DNA of 64,000 nt from JAKPBU01 sp964425695. GTDB taxonomy: Bacteria; Pseudomonadota; Gammaproteobacteria; Xanthomonadales; Xanthomonadaceae. The stretch spans positions 248,001-312,000 of the forward strand of contig CAYRNF010000001.1 of the NCBI GenBank assembly GCA_964425695.1, read 5' to 3'. Numbering within the stretch: position 1 is the first letter of the stretch; each line of letters starts with the position of its first letter. Under the pieces are notes generated by a model. It was given only the letters and a program-made list of their open reading frames with translations, searched no databases and was not told where the DNA came from. The translations under genes and the position numbers were made by a program. Below are positions 8,247 to 17,538 of the stretch, piece by piece.

Positions 8247-11200
8247 CTACTCGCCCAGCGTCAGCAGGCTCGCGTTGCCGCCCGCGGCGGTGGTGTTCAC
8301 CGTGACGGTTTTTTCGGTGGCGAAGCGCGGCAGGTAGTGCGGGCCGCCGGCCTTGGGGCCGGTGCCCGACAGGTTCTGGCCGCCGAAGGGCTGCACGCCC
8401 ACGACCGCGCCGATCTGGTTGCGGTTGACGTAGATGTTGCCCACGTTGGCGCGCGCCACGATGCGGTCCACGGTCTCGTCGATGCGCGAGTGGATGCCCA
8501 GGGTCAGGCCGTAGCCAGTGGCGTTGATCGCATCCACCACCGCATCGAGCTGGTCGGATTTCCAGCGCAGCACGTGCAGGGCGGGGCCGAAGTTCTCGCG
8601 GGTGAGCTGGTCCAGCGAGTCCAGTTCCCAGGCGCGCGGCAGGAAGAACGTGCCGTGCGCCAGCGCCTCGCTGCCCTGCGCCCTGGCGATGGGCCTGGCG
8701 ACCTGCTCCATCTTCGCCGCATGCGCATCCAGCAGGGCCAGCGCGTCGGCGTCGATCACCGGCCCGACGTCGGTGGACAGCTGCCCGGGGTCGCCCACCG
8801 TCAGCTCGGCCATGGCGCCGGCGAGCATGCCGATCACCTTGTCGGCGATGTCCTCCTGCACGAACAGCACGCGCGCCGCGGAGCAGCGCTGGCCGGCCGA
8901 GGTGAACGCGGACGACAGCGCGTCCTTGACCAGCTGCTCGGGCAGCGCAGACGAGTCGGCGATGAGCGCGTTCTGGCCGCCGGTTTCGGCGATCAGGGTG
9001 GCGATGGGGCCGGCCTCGCGCGCGGCCAGGGCGCGGTTGATGGCGCGCGCGGTCTCGGTGGAGCCGGTGAAGGCCACGCCGGCCACGCGCGGATCGGCGG
9101 TGAGCGCGGCGCCCACGGTGGCGCCGTCGCCCGGCAGGAACTGCAGCACGCCGGCAGGCACGCCGGCTTCGTGCAGCAGCTGCACCGCCTCGAAGCCGAT
9201 CAGGTTGGTCTGCTCGGCCGGCTTGGCGATCACGCTGTTGCCGGCGGCCAACGCCGCGGCGATCTGGCCGGTGAAGATCGCCAGCGGGAAATTCCACGGG
9301 CTGATGCACACGAACACGCCGCGGCCGGAGAGCTGCAGGGTGTTGGACTCGCCGGTGGGGCCGGGCAGCGCCTCCACCGCGAACTGGCGGCGTGCCTCGG
9401 CGGCGTAGTAGCGCAGGAAATCCACCGCCTCGCGCACTTCGGCCACGCCATCGGCGATGGTCTTGCCCGCTTCGCGCGTGCACATGGCGATGAAGCGCGG
9501 CATGCGCGCTTCCATCAGCTCGGCGGCGTGCTCCAGGATCGCGGCGCGCGAGGCCACCGGGGTCTGGTTCCAGCCCGGCTGCGCGGCCACCGCGTTATGC
9601 AGCGCGCGCTGCACGGTGTCCGCGTCCGCGGGCTGCCAGGTGCCCACCACCTGGCGGCGGTCGGCCGGGTTGGTCACCTCGAGCGCCGTGCCGGCCGGCG
9701 CGGCGCCCGGCACCAGCGGCGCGGCGCGCCACGGTTCCCGGGCGGCGGCGTTCACCTGCGCGGCGAGCGCACGCAGCTGGTCGTCGTTGGCGAGGTTGAT
9801 GCCCATGGAGTTGTCCCGGTCTTGCTGTTGAGAGGCGGTGCCCTGGCTGCGGTACAGCGCCACGGGCAGGGGAATGCGCGGATGCGGTGCGGAGTCGAAC
9901 GCGGACACGACCTCGACCGGGTCGCGCACCAGGTCTTCCACCGCCACCGCGTCGTCGGTGATGCGGTTGACGAAGCTGGAGTTGGCGCCGTTCTCCAGCA
10001 GCCGGCGCACCAGGTACGGCAGCAGGTCCTCGTGGCTGCCCACCGGCGCGTACACGCGGCAGGGCACGTCCAGGCGGTCGGCGGGGATCACCTCGGCGTA
10101 GAGGTCGTCGCCCATGCCATGCAGTTTCTGGAACTCGTAGCGGAAGCCGCTGCCGTCGCGCGCGCCGCCGACCAGCGCCTGCGCCATGCGCTGGATCGCC
10201 GCGATCGTCTGCGCGTTGTGCGTGGCGAACATCGGATACACCGCGTCGATGTTGCGCAGCAGCCGCACCGCGTTGGCCTGGTAGCTCACGTCGGTGTTGG
10301 GCTTGCGGGTGAATACCGGGTACCCGGCCTGGCCGTCCACCTGCGCGCGCTTGATTTCCGAATCCCAGTACGCGCCCTTGACCAGCCGCACCGGGATGCG
10401 CCGGCCCAGCGCGCGCGCGCGCGCGGCGATGAAATCGATCACCGCCGGGGCGCGCTTCTGGTAGGCCTGCACCACGATCCCGAAGCCGTCCCAGCCGCGC
10501 AGCGACGCGTCCGCCAGCACCTGGAAGATCAGGTCCAGCGACAGCTCGAGGCGTTCGCTTTCCTCCGCGTCGATGGTCAGGCCGATGCCGTAGCGCCGCG
10601 CGAGCTGGGCCAGTTCCAGCAGGCGCGGGCCCAGTTCCGCCAGCACCCGGGCGCGCTTGGCGTGCTCGTAGCGCGGATGCAGCGCCGAGAGCTTGACCGA
10701 GATGCTCGGCGCGGCGAACACGCCGTCCGGCGGCGCGTCCGGACCGGCGAACGAGCCGCCCGGCCCGGTACGGCCGATGGCGTGGATCGCCCTGCGGTAC
10801 GCCTCCTGGTAGCGCTCGGCGTCCTGCGCGGTCAGCGCCCCTTCGCCGAGCATGTCGAACGAGTAGCGGTAGGCGGCGTTGGCGCCCTTGCGGCTGCGCG
10901 ACAGCGCTTCCTCGATGGTCCGGCCCATGACGAACTGGTGGCCCATGATCCGCATGGCCTGGCGCACCGCCAGCCGGATCACCGGCTCGCCCACGCGGCC
11001 GACCAGGCGCTTGAAGGCGCCGTGCACGTCGCGCTTGGTCTCGTCGGCCAGGTCCACCAGGTGGCCGGTGAGCATCAGGCCCCAGGTGGATGCGTTGACC
11101 AGCACCGAATCGGACTGGCCCATGTGCCGCTTCCAGTCGGCGTCGCCGAGCTTGTCGCGGATCAGCTTGTCGGCGGTGTCCTGGTCGGGGATGCGCAGCA

Positions 11201-11495
11201 GCGCCTCGGCCACGCACATCAGCAGCACGCCTTCCTCGCTGCCCAGGTCGTATTGGCGCATGAACGCTTCGATGGCGCCTTGGTCGCGCGCGCGGGCGCG
11301 CACCCGGCGGACCAGGTCGGCGGCGGTGGCCTGGATCGCGGCGCGGTCGGCCGGGCCCCAGTCCGGGTGCGGCTGGCGAGCGATGTGCAGCAGTTCGGCC
11401 ACCTGCTCGGCCTCGTCGCGGGCCCAGCCGCGGGTGATCGCCGCGCGCGGCTCCGCCGGGGCAGGCGGCAGTTCGGAGGACAGGATCTCGCTCAC
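8247..11495 (-). CDS. putA: bifunctional proline dehydrogenase / L-glutamate gamma-semialdehyde dehydrogenase
   Basis: The 1082-residue enzyme oxidises proline to glutamate in two steps at the inner membrane. The proline dehydrogenase half (about residues 190-490) includes PVRLVKGAYWDSEIK, a flavin/substrate barrel segment. The aldehyde dehydrogenase half (about 570-1070) has the NAD site SPWNFPLAIFTGQ, the catalytic Glu in ETGGQNA and the catalytic Cys in SAGQRCSAA. There is no N-terminal ribbon-helix-helix domain, so unlike E. coli PutA it should not be an autorepressor. Translation starts at GTG 11495. A TAGAAT hexamer on the minus strand (complement of 11524-11529) is a likely -10. It is convergent with the porin gene and shares its terminator. 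Confidence 0.95.
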   Translation of the reverse strand: MSEILSSELPPAPAEPRAAITRGWARDEAEQVAELLHIARQPHPDWGPADRAAIQATAADLVRRVRARARDQGAIEAFMRQYDLGSEEGVLLMCVAEALLRIPDQDTADKLIRDKLGDADWKRHMGQSDSVLVNASTWGLMLTGHLVDLADETKRDVHGAFKRLVGRVGEPVIRLAVRQAMRIMGHQFVMGRTIEEALSRSRKGANAAYRYSFDMLGEGALTAQDAERYQEAYRRAIHAIGRTGPGGSFAGPDAPPDGVFAAPSISVKLSALHPRYEHAKRARVLAELGPRLLELAQLARRYGIGLTIDAEESERLELSLDLIFQVLADASLRGWDGFGIVVQAYQKRAPAVIDFIAARARALGRRIPVRLVKGAYWDSEIKRAQVDGQAGYPVFTRKPNTDVSYQANAVRLLRNIDAVYPMFATHNAQTIAAIQRMAQALVGGARDGSGFRYEFQKLHGMGDDLYAEVIPADRLDVPCRVYAPVGSHEDLLPYLVRRLLENGANSSFVNRITDDAVAVEDLVRDPVEVVSAFDSAPHPRIPLPVALYRSQGTASQQQDRDNSMGINLANDDQLRALAAQVNAAAREPWRAAPLVPGAAPAGTALEVTNPADRRQVVGTWQPADADTVQRALHNAVAAQPGWNQTPVASRAAILEHAAELMEARMPRFIAMCTREAGKTIADGVAEVREAVDFLRYYAAEARRQFAVEALPGPTGESNTLQLSGRGVFVCISPWNFPLAIFTGQIAAALAAGNSVIAKPAEQTNLIGFEAVQLLHEAGVPAGVLQFLPGDGATVGAALTADPRVAGVAFTGSTETARAINRALAAREAGPIATLIAETGGQNALIADSSALPEQLVKDALSSAFTSAGQRCSAARVLFVQEDIADKVIGMLAGAMAELTVGDPGQLSTDVGPVIDADALALLDAHAAKMEQVARPIARAQGSEALAHGTFFLPRAWELDSLDQLTRENFGPALHVLRWKSDQLDAVVDAINATGYGLTLGIHSRIDETVDRIVARANVGNIYVNRNQIGAVVGVQPFGGQNLSGTGPKAGGPHYLPRFATEKTVTVNTTAAGGNASLLTLGE

Positions 11496-11836
11496 GCGTT
11501 CGAAACCGGATGCGGGGCCGTGGATTCTACGATCCCGCGCACGCCGGCAGCGGCGCGGATCGGCGCATCACGGCGTTGCATCGGCGCATCGGTGCGTTCC
11601 AGCCCTTCCGCACGACGGGTGCAGACCACGCGGCAACCTGCGCTGGGCGGGCTAAACGGGGTCAATGTGCCGGCACGCGAGCATTCCGTCTTGCCGTAAA
11701 ACGGCCCCGGCGGCTACCATTTCCCGGTTTCGCGCCTGCCCCGTTCCGGGGCGCGTCCCGTGATCTCCCCGCGATCACTCCACCTTTTTGCAGGCGGCCC
11801 GCCCGGGCCGCGACCGACGACATTGGGGTCTAGGCA
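11496..11836. other. divergent putA/cox intergenic region (341 bp)
   Basis: The region holds the putative putA -10 (TAGAAT, minus strand, 11524-11529) and the cox promoter near 11691-11720. In between is GC-rich sequence with short GGCGCAT repeats (about 11560-11592). No gene is evident. Confidence 0.6.
11691..11720 (+). promoter_or_regulatory. putative promoter of the cytochrome c oxidase operon
   Basis: TTGCCG (11691-11696) and GGCTACCAT with -10 TACCAT (11715-11720) are separated by 18 bases. This predicts a leader of about 110 bases before coxB. Confidence 0.55.
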
Positions 11837-12835
11837 ATGATGCAGGCACGTTCCGTGCGATTGGTTGTGACGGCACTTCTTGCGGCGCTGGCCGCGCTGC
11901 CGGCACTGGCCCTGGCCCAGTCCGCCGATCCGCACCGCTGGCAGCTCAACATGGGCAAGGGCGTGACCCACACGTCCCGGATCGCCTACGAGTCGCACAT
12001 GCTGGTGCTGTGGATCTGCGTGGCGATCGGCGTGATCGTGTTCGGCGCCATGGCCTACGCCATGTTCAAGTTCCGCAAGTCCAAGGGCGCCGTGGCGGCG
12101 CAGTTCAGCCACAACACCACCGCCGAGATCATCTGGACCGTGGTGCCGGTGCTGATCCTGATCGGTCTGGCGTGGCCGGCCACCAAGAACCTGATCAACA
12201 TGTACGACACCCGCAACGCCGGGATGACGGTCAAGGTCACCGGCTACCAGTGGATGTGGAAGTACGAATACCTGGGCGAGGGCGTGGAATTCACCAGCCG
12301 CCTGGACCGCAAGAGCGACCAGCTGCGCCAGGACGGCAAGACCGTCACCGAGGCCGACCACCCGCATTACCTGCTCGACGTGGACAACCCGCTGGTGCTG
12401 CCGGTCGGCACCAAGGTGCGCTTCGTGATCACCGCCGACGACGTGATCCACGCCTGGTGGGTGCCCGCGCTGGGCTGGAAGCAGGACGCGATCCCCGGCA
12501 TCGTCAACGAGGCCTGGGCCAACATCGAGGAGCCGGGCCTGTACCGCGGCCAGTGCGCCGAGCTGTGCGGCAAGGACCACGGCTTCATGCCGATCGTGGT
12601 GCGCGCGCTGCCCAAGGCCGAATACGACCAGTGGCTGGCCGCCGAGAAGGCGAAGAACGCGCCGCCGGCGCCCGTGGCCGCCGCGGCCAGCGCCGCCGAC
12701 GCCGCGGTGGGCAATGCCGACGCCACCGCGCCGGCCCGCCGCGCGGTGCTCGATCCCAGCGACGATCCGGCCGCCACGCCGCCCGAACCGTCGGCCGAGA
12801 CCGGCGACGTCGCGCCGCGCACGCCGACCAACTGA
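11837..12835 (+). CDS. coxB: cytochrome c oxidase subunit II
   Basis: The 332-residue subunit carries the CuA centre of an aa3-type oxidase and accepts electrons from cytochrome c. It has a signal sequence (about residues 1-27), two transmembrane helices (about 50-75 and 95-120) and a periplasmic cupredoxin domain. The CuA ligands are visible in GQCAELCGKDHGFMPI, with an upstream His in DDVIHAWWVPALGWKQDAIPG. An Ala/Pro-rich tail of about 60 residues is extra and low complexity. No fused cytochrome c domain is present. ATG codons at 11837 and 11840 are adjacent; either may be used. It is the first gene of the oxidase operon. Confidence 0.96.
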   Translation: MMQARSVRLVVTALLAALAALPALALAQSADPHRWQLNMGKGVTHTSRIAYESHMLVLWICVAIGVIVFGAMAYAMFKFRKSKGAVAAQFSHNTTAEIIWTVVPVLILIGLAWPATKNLINMYDTRNAGMTVKVTGYQWMWKYEYLGEGVEFTSRLDRKSDQLRQDGKTVTEADHPHYLLDVDNPLVLPVGTKVRFVITADDVIHAWWVPALGWKQDAIPGIVNEAWANIEEPGLYRGQCAELCGKDHGFMPIVVRALPKAEYDQWLAAEKAKNAPPAPVAAAASAADAAVGNADATAPARRAVLDPSDDPAATPPEPSAETGDVAPRTPTN

Positions 12836-12891
12836 TGTTCCCGGCGCGTGCCGCGCCCTAGCTAGCGACCATCCGATTTTCCGAGGTTTCC

Positions 12892-14580
12892 ATGTCCGCC
12901 CATTACGAAGCCGCCGCCGACCATCACAGCACCGACGAGCACGGCCACAAGCAGAGCTTCGTCGACCGCTGGTTCTTCTCCACGAACCACAAGGACATCG
13001 GCACGCTGTACCTGGTCTTCAGCTTCATCATGTTCATCATCGGCGCGGCGATGAGCGTGGTGATCCGCACCGAGCTGATGCACCCGGGCCTGCAGCACGT
13101 CAGCCCCGAGTTCTTCAACCAGATGACCACGGTGCACGCGCTGGTCATGATCTTCGGCGGCGTGATGCCGGCGTTCGTGGGGCTGGCAAACTGGATGGTG
13201 CCGCTGCAGATCGGCGCGCCGGACATGGCGCTGCCGCGCATGAACAACTGGTCGTTCTGGATCCTGCCGTTCGCGTTCACGCTGCTGCTGATGACGTTCT
13301 TCCTGCCGGGCGGCGCGCCGGCCGGCGGCTGGACCATGTATCCGCCGCTGAGCCTGCAGGGCGGCGCGAACGTCGCGTTCTCGATCTTCTCGATCCACCT
13401 GATGGGCATCAGCTCGATCATGGGCGCGATCAACATCATCGCGACCATCCTCAACATGCGCGCCCCGGGCGTGGACCTGCTGAAGATGCCGATCTTCTGC
13501 TGGACCTGGCTGATCACCGCGTTCCTGCTGATCGCGGTGATGCCGGTGCTGGCCGGCGCGGTGACCATGCTGCTGACCGACAAGTTCTTCGGCACCAGCT
13601 TCTTCAACGCGGCCGGCGGCGGCGACCCGGTGATGTACCAGCACATCTTCTGGTTCTTCGGCCACCCCGAGGTCTACATCATGATCCTGCCGGCCTTCGG
13701 CATCGTGTCGGAGATCATCCCGACCTTCGCCCGCAAGCCGCTGTTCGGCTACCAGGCCATGGTGTACGCGATCGCCGCGATCGCCTTCCTCTCGTTCATC
13801 GTGTGGGCGCACCACATGTTCACGGTGGGCATGCCGCTGGGCGGCGAGATCTACTTCATGTTCGCGACCATGCTGATCGCGGTGCCCACCGGCGTGAAGG
13901 TGTTCAACTGGGTCAGCACCATGTGGCGCGGCTCGATGAGCTTCGAATCGCCGATGTTGTGGGCGGTGGCCTTCGTGATCCTGTTCACCATCGGCGGCTT
14001 CTCCGGCCTGATGCTGGCGATCGTGCCGGCCGACTTCCAGTACCACGACACGTACTTCGTGGTGGCGCACTTCCACTACGTGCTGGTGACCGGCGCGCTG
14101 TTCGCGATCATCGCCGCGGTGTACTACTGGTGGCCGAAGTGGACCGGCCGGATGTACAGCGAGAAGGGCGCCAAGTTCCACTTCTGGTGGAGCGTGGTGT
14201 TCGTGAACCTGCTGTTCTTCCCGCAGCACTTCCTGGGCCTGGCCGGCATGCCGCGCCGCATCCCGGACTACAACGTCGTGTTCGCGGACTGGAACCTGAT
14301 CAGCTCGATCGGCGCGTTCGGCATGTTCGCCACGCCGTTCATCATGTTCGCGGTGCTGTGGCACTCGCTCAAGCACGGCGAGAAGGCTCCGGCGCGTGCA
14401 TGGGAAGGCGCGCGCGGCCTGGAGTGGACGGTGCCGAGCCCGGCCCCGCACCACACCTTCACCGTGCCGCCGGTGATCCGCGACGGCGACCTGGCGCACG
14501 GCGACTTCGTGCACCTGGACTTCGACGCGACCACCACCGGCGCCGACACCGCCGCGCACACCAACAAGCGCGAGTCCTGA
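12892..14580 (+). CDS. coxA: cytochrome c oxidase subunit I
   Basis: The 562-residue catalytic subunit has 12 transmembrane helices. Haem a and a3-CuB ligands are in TVHALVMIFGG, GHPEVYIMILP (CuB His plus the proton-pathway Glu), WAHHMFTVGM and HFHYVLVTGA. The KDIGTLYLVF N-terminus is typical of the bacterial aa3 type. A hydrophilic C-terminal tail of about 60 residues follows the last helix. It sits 56 bases after coxB and two small gaps before ctaG and coxC, in the usual operon order. Confidence 0.97.
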   Translation: MSAHYEAAADHHSTDEHGHKQSFVDRWFFSTNHKDIGTLYLVFSFIMFIIGAAMSVVIRTELMHPGLQHVSPEFFNQMTTVHALVMIFGGVMPAFVGLANWMVPLQIGAPDMALPRMNNWSFWILPFAFTLLLMTFFLPGGAPAGGWTMYPPLSLQGGANVAFSIFSIHLMGISSIMGAINIIATILNMRAPGVDLLKMPIFCWTWLITAFLLIAVMPVLAGAVTMLLTDKFFGTSFFNAAGGGDPVMYQHIFWFFGHPEVYIMILPAFGIVSEIIPTFARKPLFGYQAMVYAIAAIAFLSFIVWAHHMFTVGMPLGGEIYFMFATMLIAVPTGVKVFNWVSTMWRGSMSFESPMLWAVAFVILFTIGGFSGLMLAIVPADFQYHDTYFVVAHFHYVLVTGALFAIIAAVYYWWPKWTGRMYSEKGAKFHFWWSVVFVNLLFFPQHFLGLAGMPRRIPDYNVVFADWNLISSIGAFGMFATPFIMFAVLWHSLKHGEKAPARAWEGARGLEWTVPSPAPHHTFTVPPVIRDGDLAHGDFVHLDFDATTTGADTAAHTNKRES

Positions 14581-14588
14581 GCACCGTC

Positions 14589-14726
14589 ATGACCCACGGC
14601 CCCGCCCATCCCGCGCCGGACGTCGCCAGCAGGCGGCGCGCGGCCGTGCGCACCGCGGTGATCGTCGGCGCCATCGCGGCGTGCGTGTACGTCGCGTTCA
14701 TCCTGTCGGGCGTGCTGGCCTCGTGA
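14589..14726 (+). CDS. small single-pass membrane protein in the cox operon (45 aa)
   Basis: This 45-residue frame begins ATG at 14589, nine bases after the coxA stop. It consists of a basic N-terminus (ASRRRAAVRTA) and one hydrophobic helix, AVIVGAIAACVYVAFILSG. Its stop overlaps the ctaG start as GTGA. Position between coxA and ctaG, overlap and composition suggest a small oxidase assembly or accessory subunit. Short proteins of this kind occur at this place in other proteobacterial cox operons, but I cannot assign a specific family. Confidence 0.7.
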   Translation: MTHGPAHPAPDVASRRRAAVRTAVIVGAIAACVYVAFILSGVLAS

Positions 14727-15346
14727 GCGGCCAGCCGTCCAGTGCCCGCGCGACCCGCGGCATCGCCAAGATGGTGGCGGTGGCGATCGGCGCGTTCGCG
14801 TTCACCTTCAGCCTGGTGCCGCTGTACCGGATCGCCTGCGAGAAGGTCTTCGGCGTGCGCCTGGAGCGCGGCCCGGTGGACGCGCAGGTCGCAGCGATGG
14901 CGAGCAAGCCCGGTACGGCCGTCAGCGATCGCGTCGTCACCGTGCAGTTCGACGCGGGCGTGAACTCGAAGCTGCCGTGGGGCTTCCGCCCCAACGTGCA
15001 GAGCATGCAGGTCCGGGTCGGCGAGCAGTACGAAACCACCTACTTCGCCAAGAACGAAAGCGCGCGCCCCATCGTGGGCAGCGCCACGCCCAGCGTCGCG
15101 CCCGCGCGCGCGTCGGGCTACTTCAACAAGACCGAGTGCTTCTGCTTCACCGCGCAGACGCTGGCGGCGGGCGAGTCGCGCGACATGCCGGTGCGCTTCA
15201 TCGTCGATCCGGCCCTGCCTGCAGACGTGAAGACCGTGACCCTGTCCTACACCTTCTTCAAGAACGACGTGCTGACCGAGCGCCTCGCCGCGGCCGCCAG
15301 GCCTTCCGCGCAGGGCGCCGCCGGCGTTCCGCGCGCGGCGCCCTAG
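14723..15346 (+). CDS. ctaG: cytochrome c oxidase assembly protein CtaG/Cox11
   Basis: The 207-residue copper chaperone inserts CuB into subunit I. It has one N-terminal transmembrane helix (about residues 17-35, MVAVAIGAFAFTFSLVPLY) and a periplasmic immunoglobulin-like domain. The copper-binding CFCF motif is in FNKTECFCFTAQ. PLYRIACEK just after the helix is also conserved. The start is GTG at 14723, overlapping the stop of the small gene before it, so it is probably translationally coupled. A Pro/Ala-rich tail follows the conserved domain. Confidence 0.94.
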   Translation: MSGQPSSARATRGIAKMVAVAIGAFAFTFSLVPLYRIACEKVFGVRLERGPVDAQVAAMASKPGTAVSDRVVTVQFDAGVNSKLPWGFRPNVQSMQVRVGEQYETTYFAKNESARPIVGSATPSVAPARASGYFNKTECFCFTAQTLAAGESRDMPVRFIVDPALPADVKTVTLSYTFFKNDVLTERLAAAARPSAQGAAGVPRAAP

Positions 15347-15408
15347 CGTCGCCTGCTCCACCCCGCACGTCCCACCCAGCACGCCAGCAAGCAAGCCGAG
15401 ACCCGACC

Positions 15409-16293
15409 ATGGCACAAGCCCACGCAGACGCACACGACAAGAACATCTACTTCGTGCCGCACGGCAGCAAGTGGCCGGTCATCGCCTCGGTGGCGCTGTT
15501 CGTGGCCATGTTCGGCTTCGCCAGCTGGCTCAACGAGGCGAGCTACGGCAGGACCCTGTTCCTGGTGGGCGTGGCGTTCCTGTCGCTGATCCTGTTCAAG
15601 TGGTTCGCCGACGTGATCACCGAGTCGGTGCGCGGCTACTACAACAAGCAGGTGGACACCTCGTTCCGGATGGGGATGGTGTGGTTCATCTTCTCCGAGG
15701 TGATGTTCTTCGCCGCGTTCTTCGGCGCGCTGTTCTACGCGCGCCAGTTCGCGCTGCCGTGGCTCGGCGGCGAGGGCGACGGCGTGCAGACCAACAACCT
15801 GCTGTGGTCGGGCTTTTCCGCGGCGTGGCCCAGCAGCGGCCCGGGCCAGGTGGGCGGAACCTTCCAGACGATCCCGGCCTGGGGCCTGCCGCTGCTCAAC
15901 ACGCTGATCCTGCTGACCTCGGGCGTGACCGTCACCATCGCCCACCATGCATTGAAGGCCGGCAAGCGCGGCGTGCTGCTGACCTTCCTGGGTCTGACGG
16001 TGCTGCTGGGCTGCCTGTTCCTGTTCTTCCAGGTCGAGGAATACATCCACGCGTACCGCGACCTGAACCTGACCCTGGGATCGGGCATCTACGGGTCCAC
16101 GTTCTTCATGCTCACCGGCTTCCACGGCCTGCACGTGACCTTGGGCACGGTGATGCTGGCCATCATCTGGCTGCGCTGCCTGAAGGGGCATTTCAACCGC
16201 GACGACCATTTCGCGTTCGAGGCGGTGGCCTGGTACTGGCACTTCGTGGACGTGGTGTGGCTGGGCCTGTTCCTGTTCGTCTACGTGCTGTGA
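15409..16293 (+). CDS. coxC: cytochrome c oxidase subunit III
   Basis: The 294-residue membrane subunit has about seven helices. Typical segments are FRMGMVWFIFSEVMFFAAFFGALFY (in two parts), LTGFHGLHVTLG and AVAWYWHFVDVVWLGLF at the C-terminus. It starts ATG at 15409, 62 bases after ctaG. It is the last gene of the operon and is followed by a strong terminator. SURF1, CtaA and CtaB, often encoded next in relatives, are not adjacent here. Confidence 0.96.
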   Translation: MAQAHADAHDKNIYFVPHGSKWPVIASVALFVAMFGFASWLNEASYGRTLFLVGVAFLSLILFKWFADVITESVRGYYNKQVDTSFRMGMVWFIFSEVMFFAAFFGALFYARQFALPWLGGEGDGVQTNNLLWSGFSAAWPSSGPGQVGGTFQTIPAWGLPLLNTLILLTSGVTVTIAHHALKAGKRGVLLTFLGLTVLLGCLFLFFQVEEYIHAYRDLNLTLGSGIYGSTFFMLTGFHGLHVTLGTVMLAIIWLRCLKGHFNRDDHFAFEAVAWYWHFVDVVWLGLFLFVYVL

Positions 16294-16316
16294 CCTGACG
16301 CGTCGGGCGGCAGCGG

Positions 16317-16341
16317 AAGAGCGGGCATGGCCCGCTCTTTT
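16317..16341 (+). terminator. Rho-independent terminator after coxC
   Basis: The stem is AAGAGCGGGC / GCCCGCTCTT with an ATG loop, followed by TT, 24 bases after the coxC stop. Confidence 0.85.
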
Positions 16342-16353
16342 CGTTTCCGGCCC

Positions 16354-16460
16354 TGTAGCACGGGCTTCACCACGCGAGCTTTGGACCTGCCTGCGCGCGG
16401 GCGAGGTCGTCGCCACGCCCGGCGGCGTGTGCAGGAGCGGCTAGCGGCTGAAGCCTCGCG
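16354..16460. repeat. degenerate REP-like pair
   Basis: TGTAGCACGGGCTTCACC (from 16354) and GCAGGAGCGGCTAGCGG followed by CTGAAGCCTCGCG (16431-16460) resemble the GTAGGAGCGGCTTCAGCCGCGA-type REP sequences of xanthomonads and pseudomonads. Each has lost part of its palindrome. They flank about 45 bases of unique GC-rich sequence between the cox terminator and the hemF stop. Confidence 0.45.
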
Positions 16461-16541
16461 TACAACGGATGGCGAAGCGGGCGCAGCGTGTACCGTGCGG
16501 AGCTGAGTCCCGGCACGGCCGTGCGCCGTGCGCACGACACG

Positions 16542-17480
16542 TCAGGCAAGTTCGGTGAGCCAGTCGCGCGGGCGCAGGTAATCCTGCAGGCGCGCCTCGG
16601 CGCTGCCGGGTTCGGGCTGGTAGCCGTACTCCCAGCGCACCAGCGGCGGCAGGCTCATCAGGATGCTTTCCGCACGCCCGCCGGACTGCAGGCCGAAGTG
16701 GGTGCCGCGGTCGAACACCAGGTTGAACTCCACGTAGCGGCCGCGGCGGTACAGCTGGAACTGGCGCTCGCGCTCGGCGGAAGGCGTTTCGCGGCGGCGC
16801 TGCACGATGGGCAGGTAGGCATCCAGGAAGCCGTCGCCCACCGCACGCAGGTAGGCGAAGTCGGCTTCGGCATCCTGGTGCAGGTCGTCGAAGAACAGGC
16901 CGCCCACGCCGCGGGTCTCGTCGCGGTGCTTGAGGAAGAAGTATTCGTCGCACCAGCGCTTGTGCGCCTGGTAGCGCGCGTCGCCGCCGAACGGCCCGCA
17001 CAGCGCGTGCGCGGTGCGGTGCCAGTGCAGCACGTCCTCGTCGTACGGGTAATACGGGGTGAGGTCGAAGCCGCCGCCGAACCACCACGCCACCGTGCGT
17101 CCGTCCTTCTCGGCGCGGAAATGCCGGACGTTGGCGTGGGTGGTGGGGATGTGCGGATTGAGCGGATGGAACACCAGCGACACGCCCACGGCGCGCCATG
17201 CGGCGCCCGCCAGTTCCGGGCGCGCGGCCGTGGCCGACGCGGGCAGCGCGGTACCCGACACGTCCGAGAAGCCGATCCCGGCCTGCTCGAACACCGCCCC
17301 GTCGCGCAGGATCCGGGTGCGCCCGCCGCCGCCGAGCAGCGCGCCTTGGCCTTCGCGCGTCCATGCGTCCTCGACGAAGCGCGCGGCGCCGTCGGCGGAT
17401 TCGATGGCGCTGCAGATGCGGTCCTGCAGGCCGGTGAGGTAGGTGCGGACGGCGTCGAAACAGGGTGTGGCGGGCGGCAT
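16542..17480 (-). CDS. hemF: oxygen-dependent coproporphyrinogen III oxidase
   Basis: The 312-residue cytoplasmic enzyme decarboxylates coproporphyrinogen III to protoporphyrinogen IX using O2, in haem synthesis. Signature segments are all present: HANVRHFRAEKDG, WWFGGGFDLTPYYPYDEDV, KRWCDEYFFLKHRDE, GGLFFDDL and the C-terminal RWEYGYQPEPGSAE. The length is normal. It lies beside the oxidase operon it supplies but on the opposite strand. The ATG has no Shine-Dalgarno sequence and a TACAAT hexamer exactly six bases upstream, so the mRNA is probably leaderless. Confidence 0.97.
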   Translation of the reverse strand: MPPATPCFDAVRTYLTGLQDRICSAIESADGAARFVEDAWTREGQGALLGGGGRTRILRDGAVFEQAGIGFSDVSGTALPASATAARPELAGAAWRAVGVSLVFHPLNPHIPTTHANVRHFRAEKDGRTVAWWFGGGFDLTPYYPYDEDVLHWHRTAHALCGPFGGDARYQAHKRWCDEYFFLKHRDETRGVGGLFFDDLHQDAEADFAYLRAVGDGFLDAYLPIVQRRRETPSAERERQFQLYRRGRYVEFNLVFDRGTHFGLQSGGRAESILMSLPPLVRWEYGYQPEPGSAEARLQDYLRPRDWLTELA

Positions 17481-17486
17481 GCGGGA

Positions 17487-17492
17487 ATTGTA
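17487..17492 (-). promoter_or_regulatory. putative -10 (TACAAT) of leaderless hemF
   Basis: On the minus strand CCTACAAT is followed by TCCCGC and the ATG at 17480. The hexamer matches TATAAT at five of six positions, and +1 falls on the start codon. Confidence 0.5.
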
Positions 17493-17538
17493 GGCGTCGC
17501 GGCCTGCGTGCGATCGGGCGCGGGCGGCAGCGACGCCG

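Noticed and set aside
8148..11699. Long open frames opposite putA, lnt, coxA, rho and others (up to about 1180 codons)
   Set aside because: They lie antisense to well-recognised genes, have Arg/Ala/His-rich low-complexity translations and lack ribosome sites. Such shadows are expected in very GC-rich DNA.
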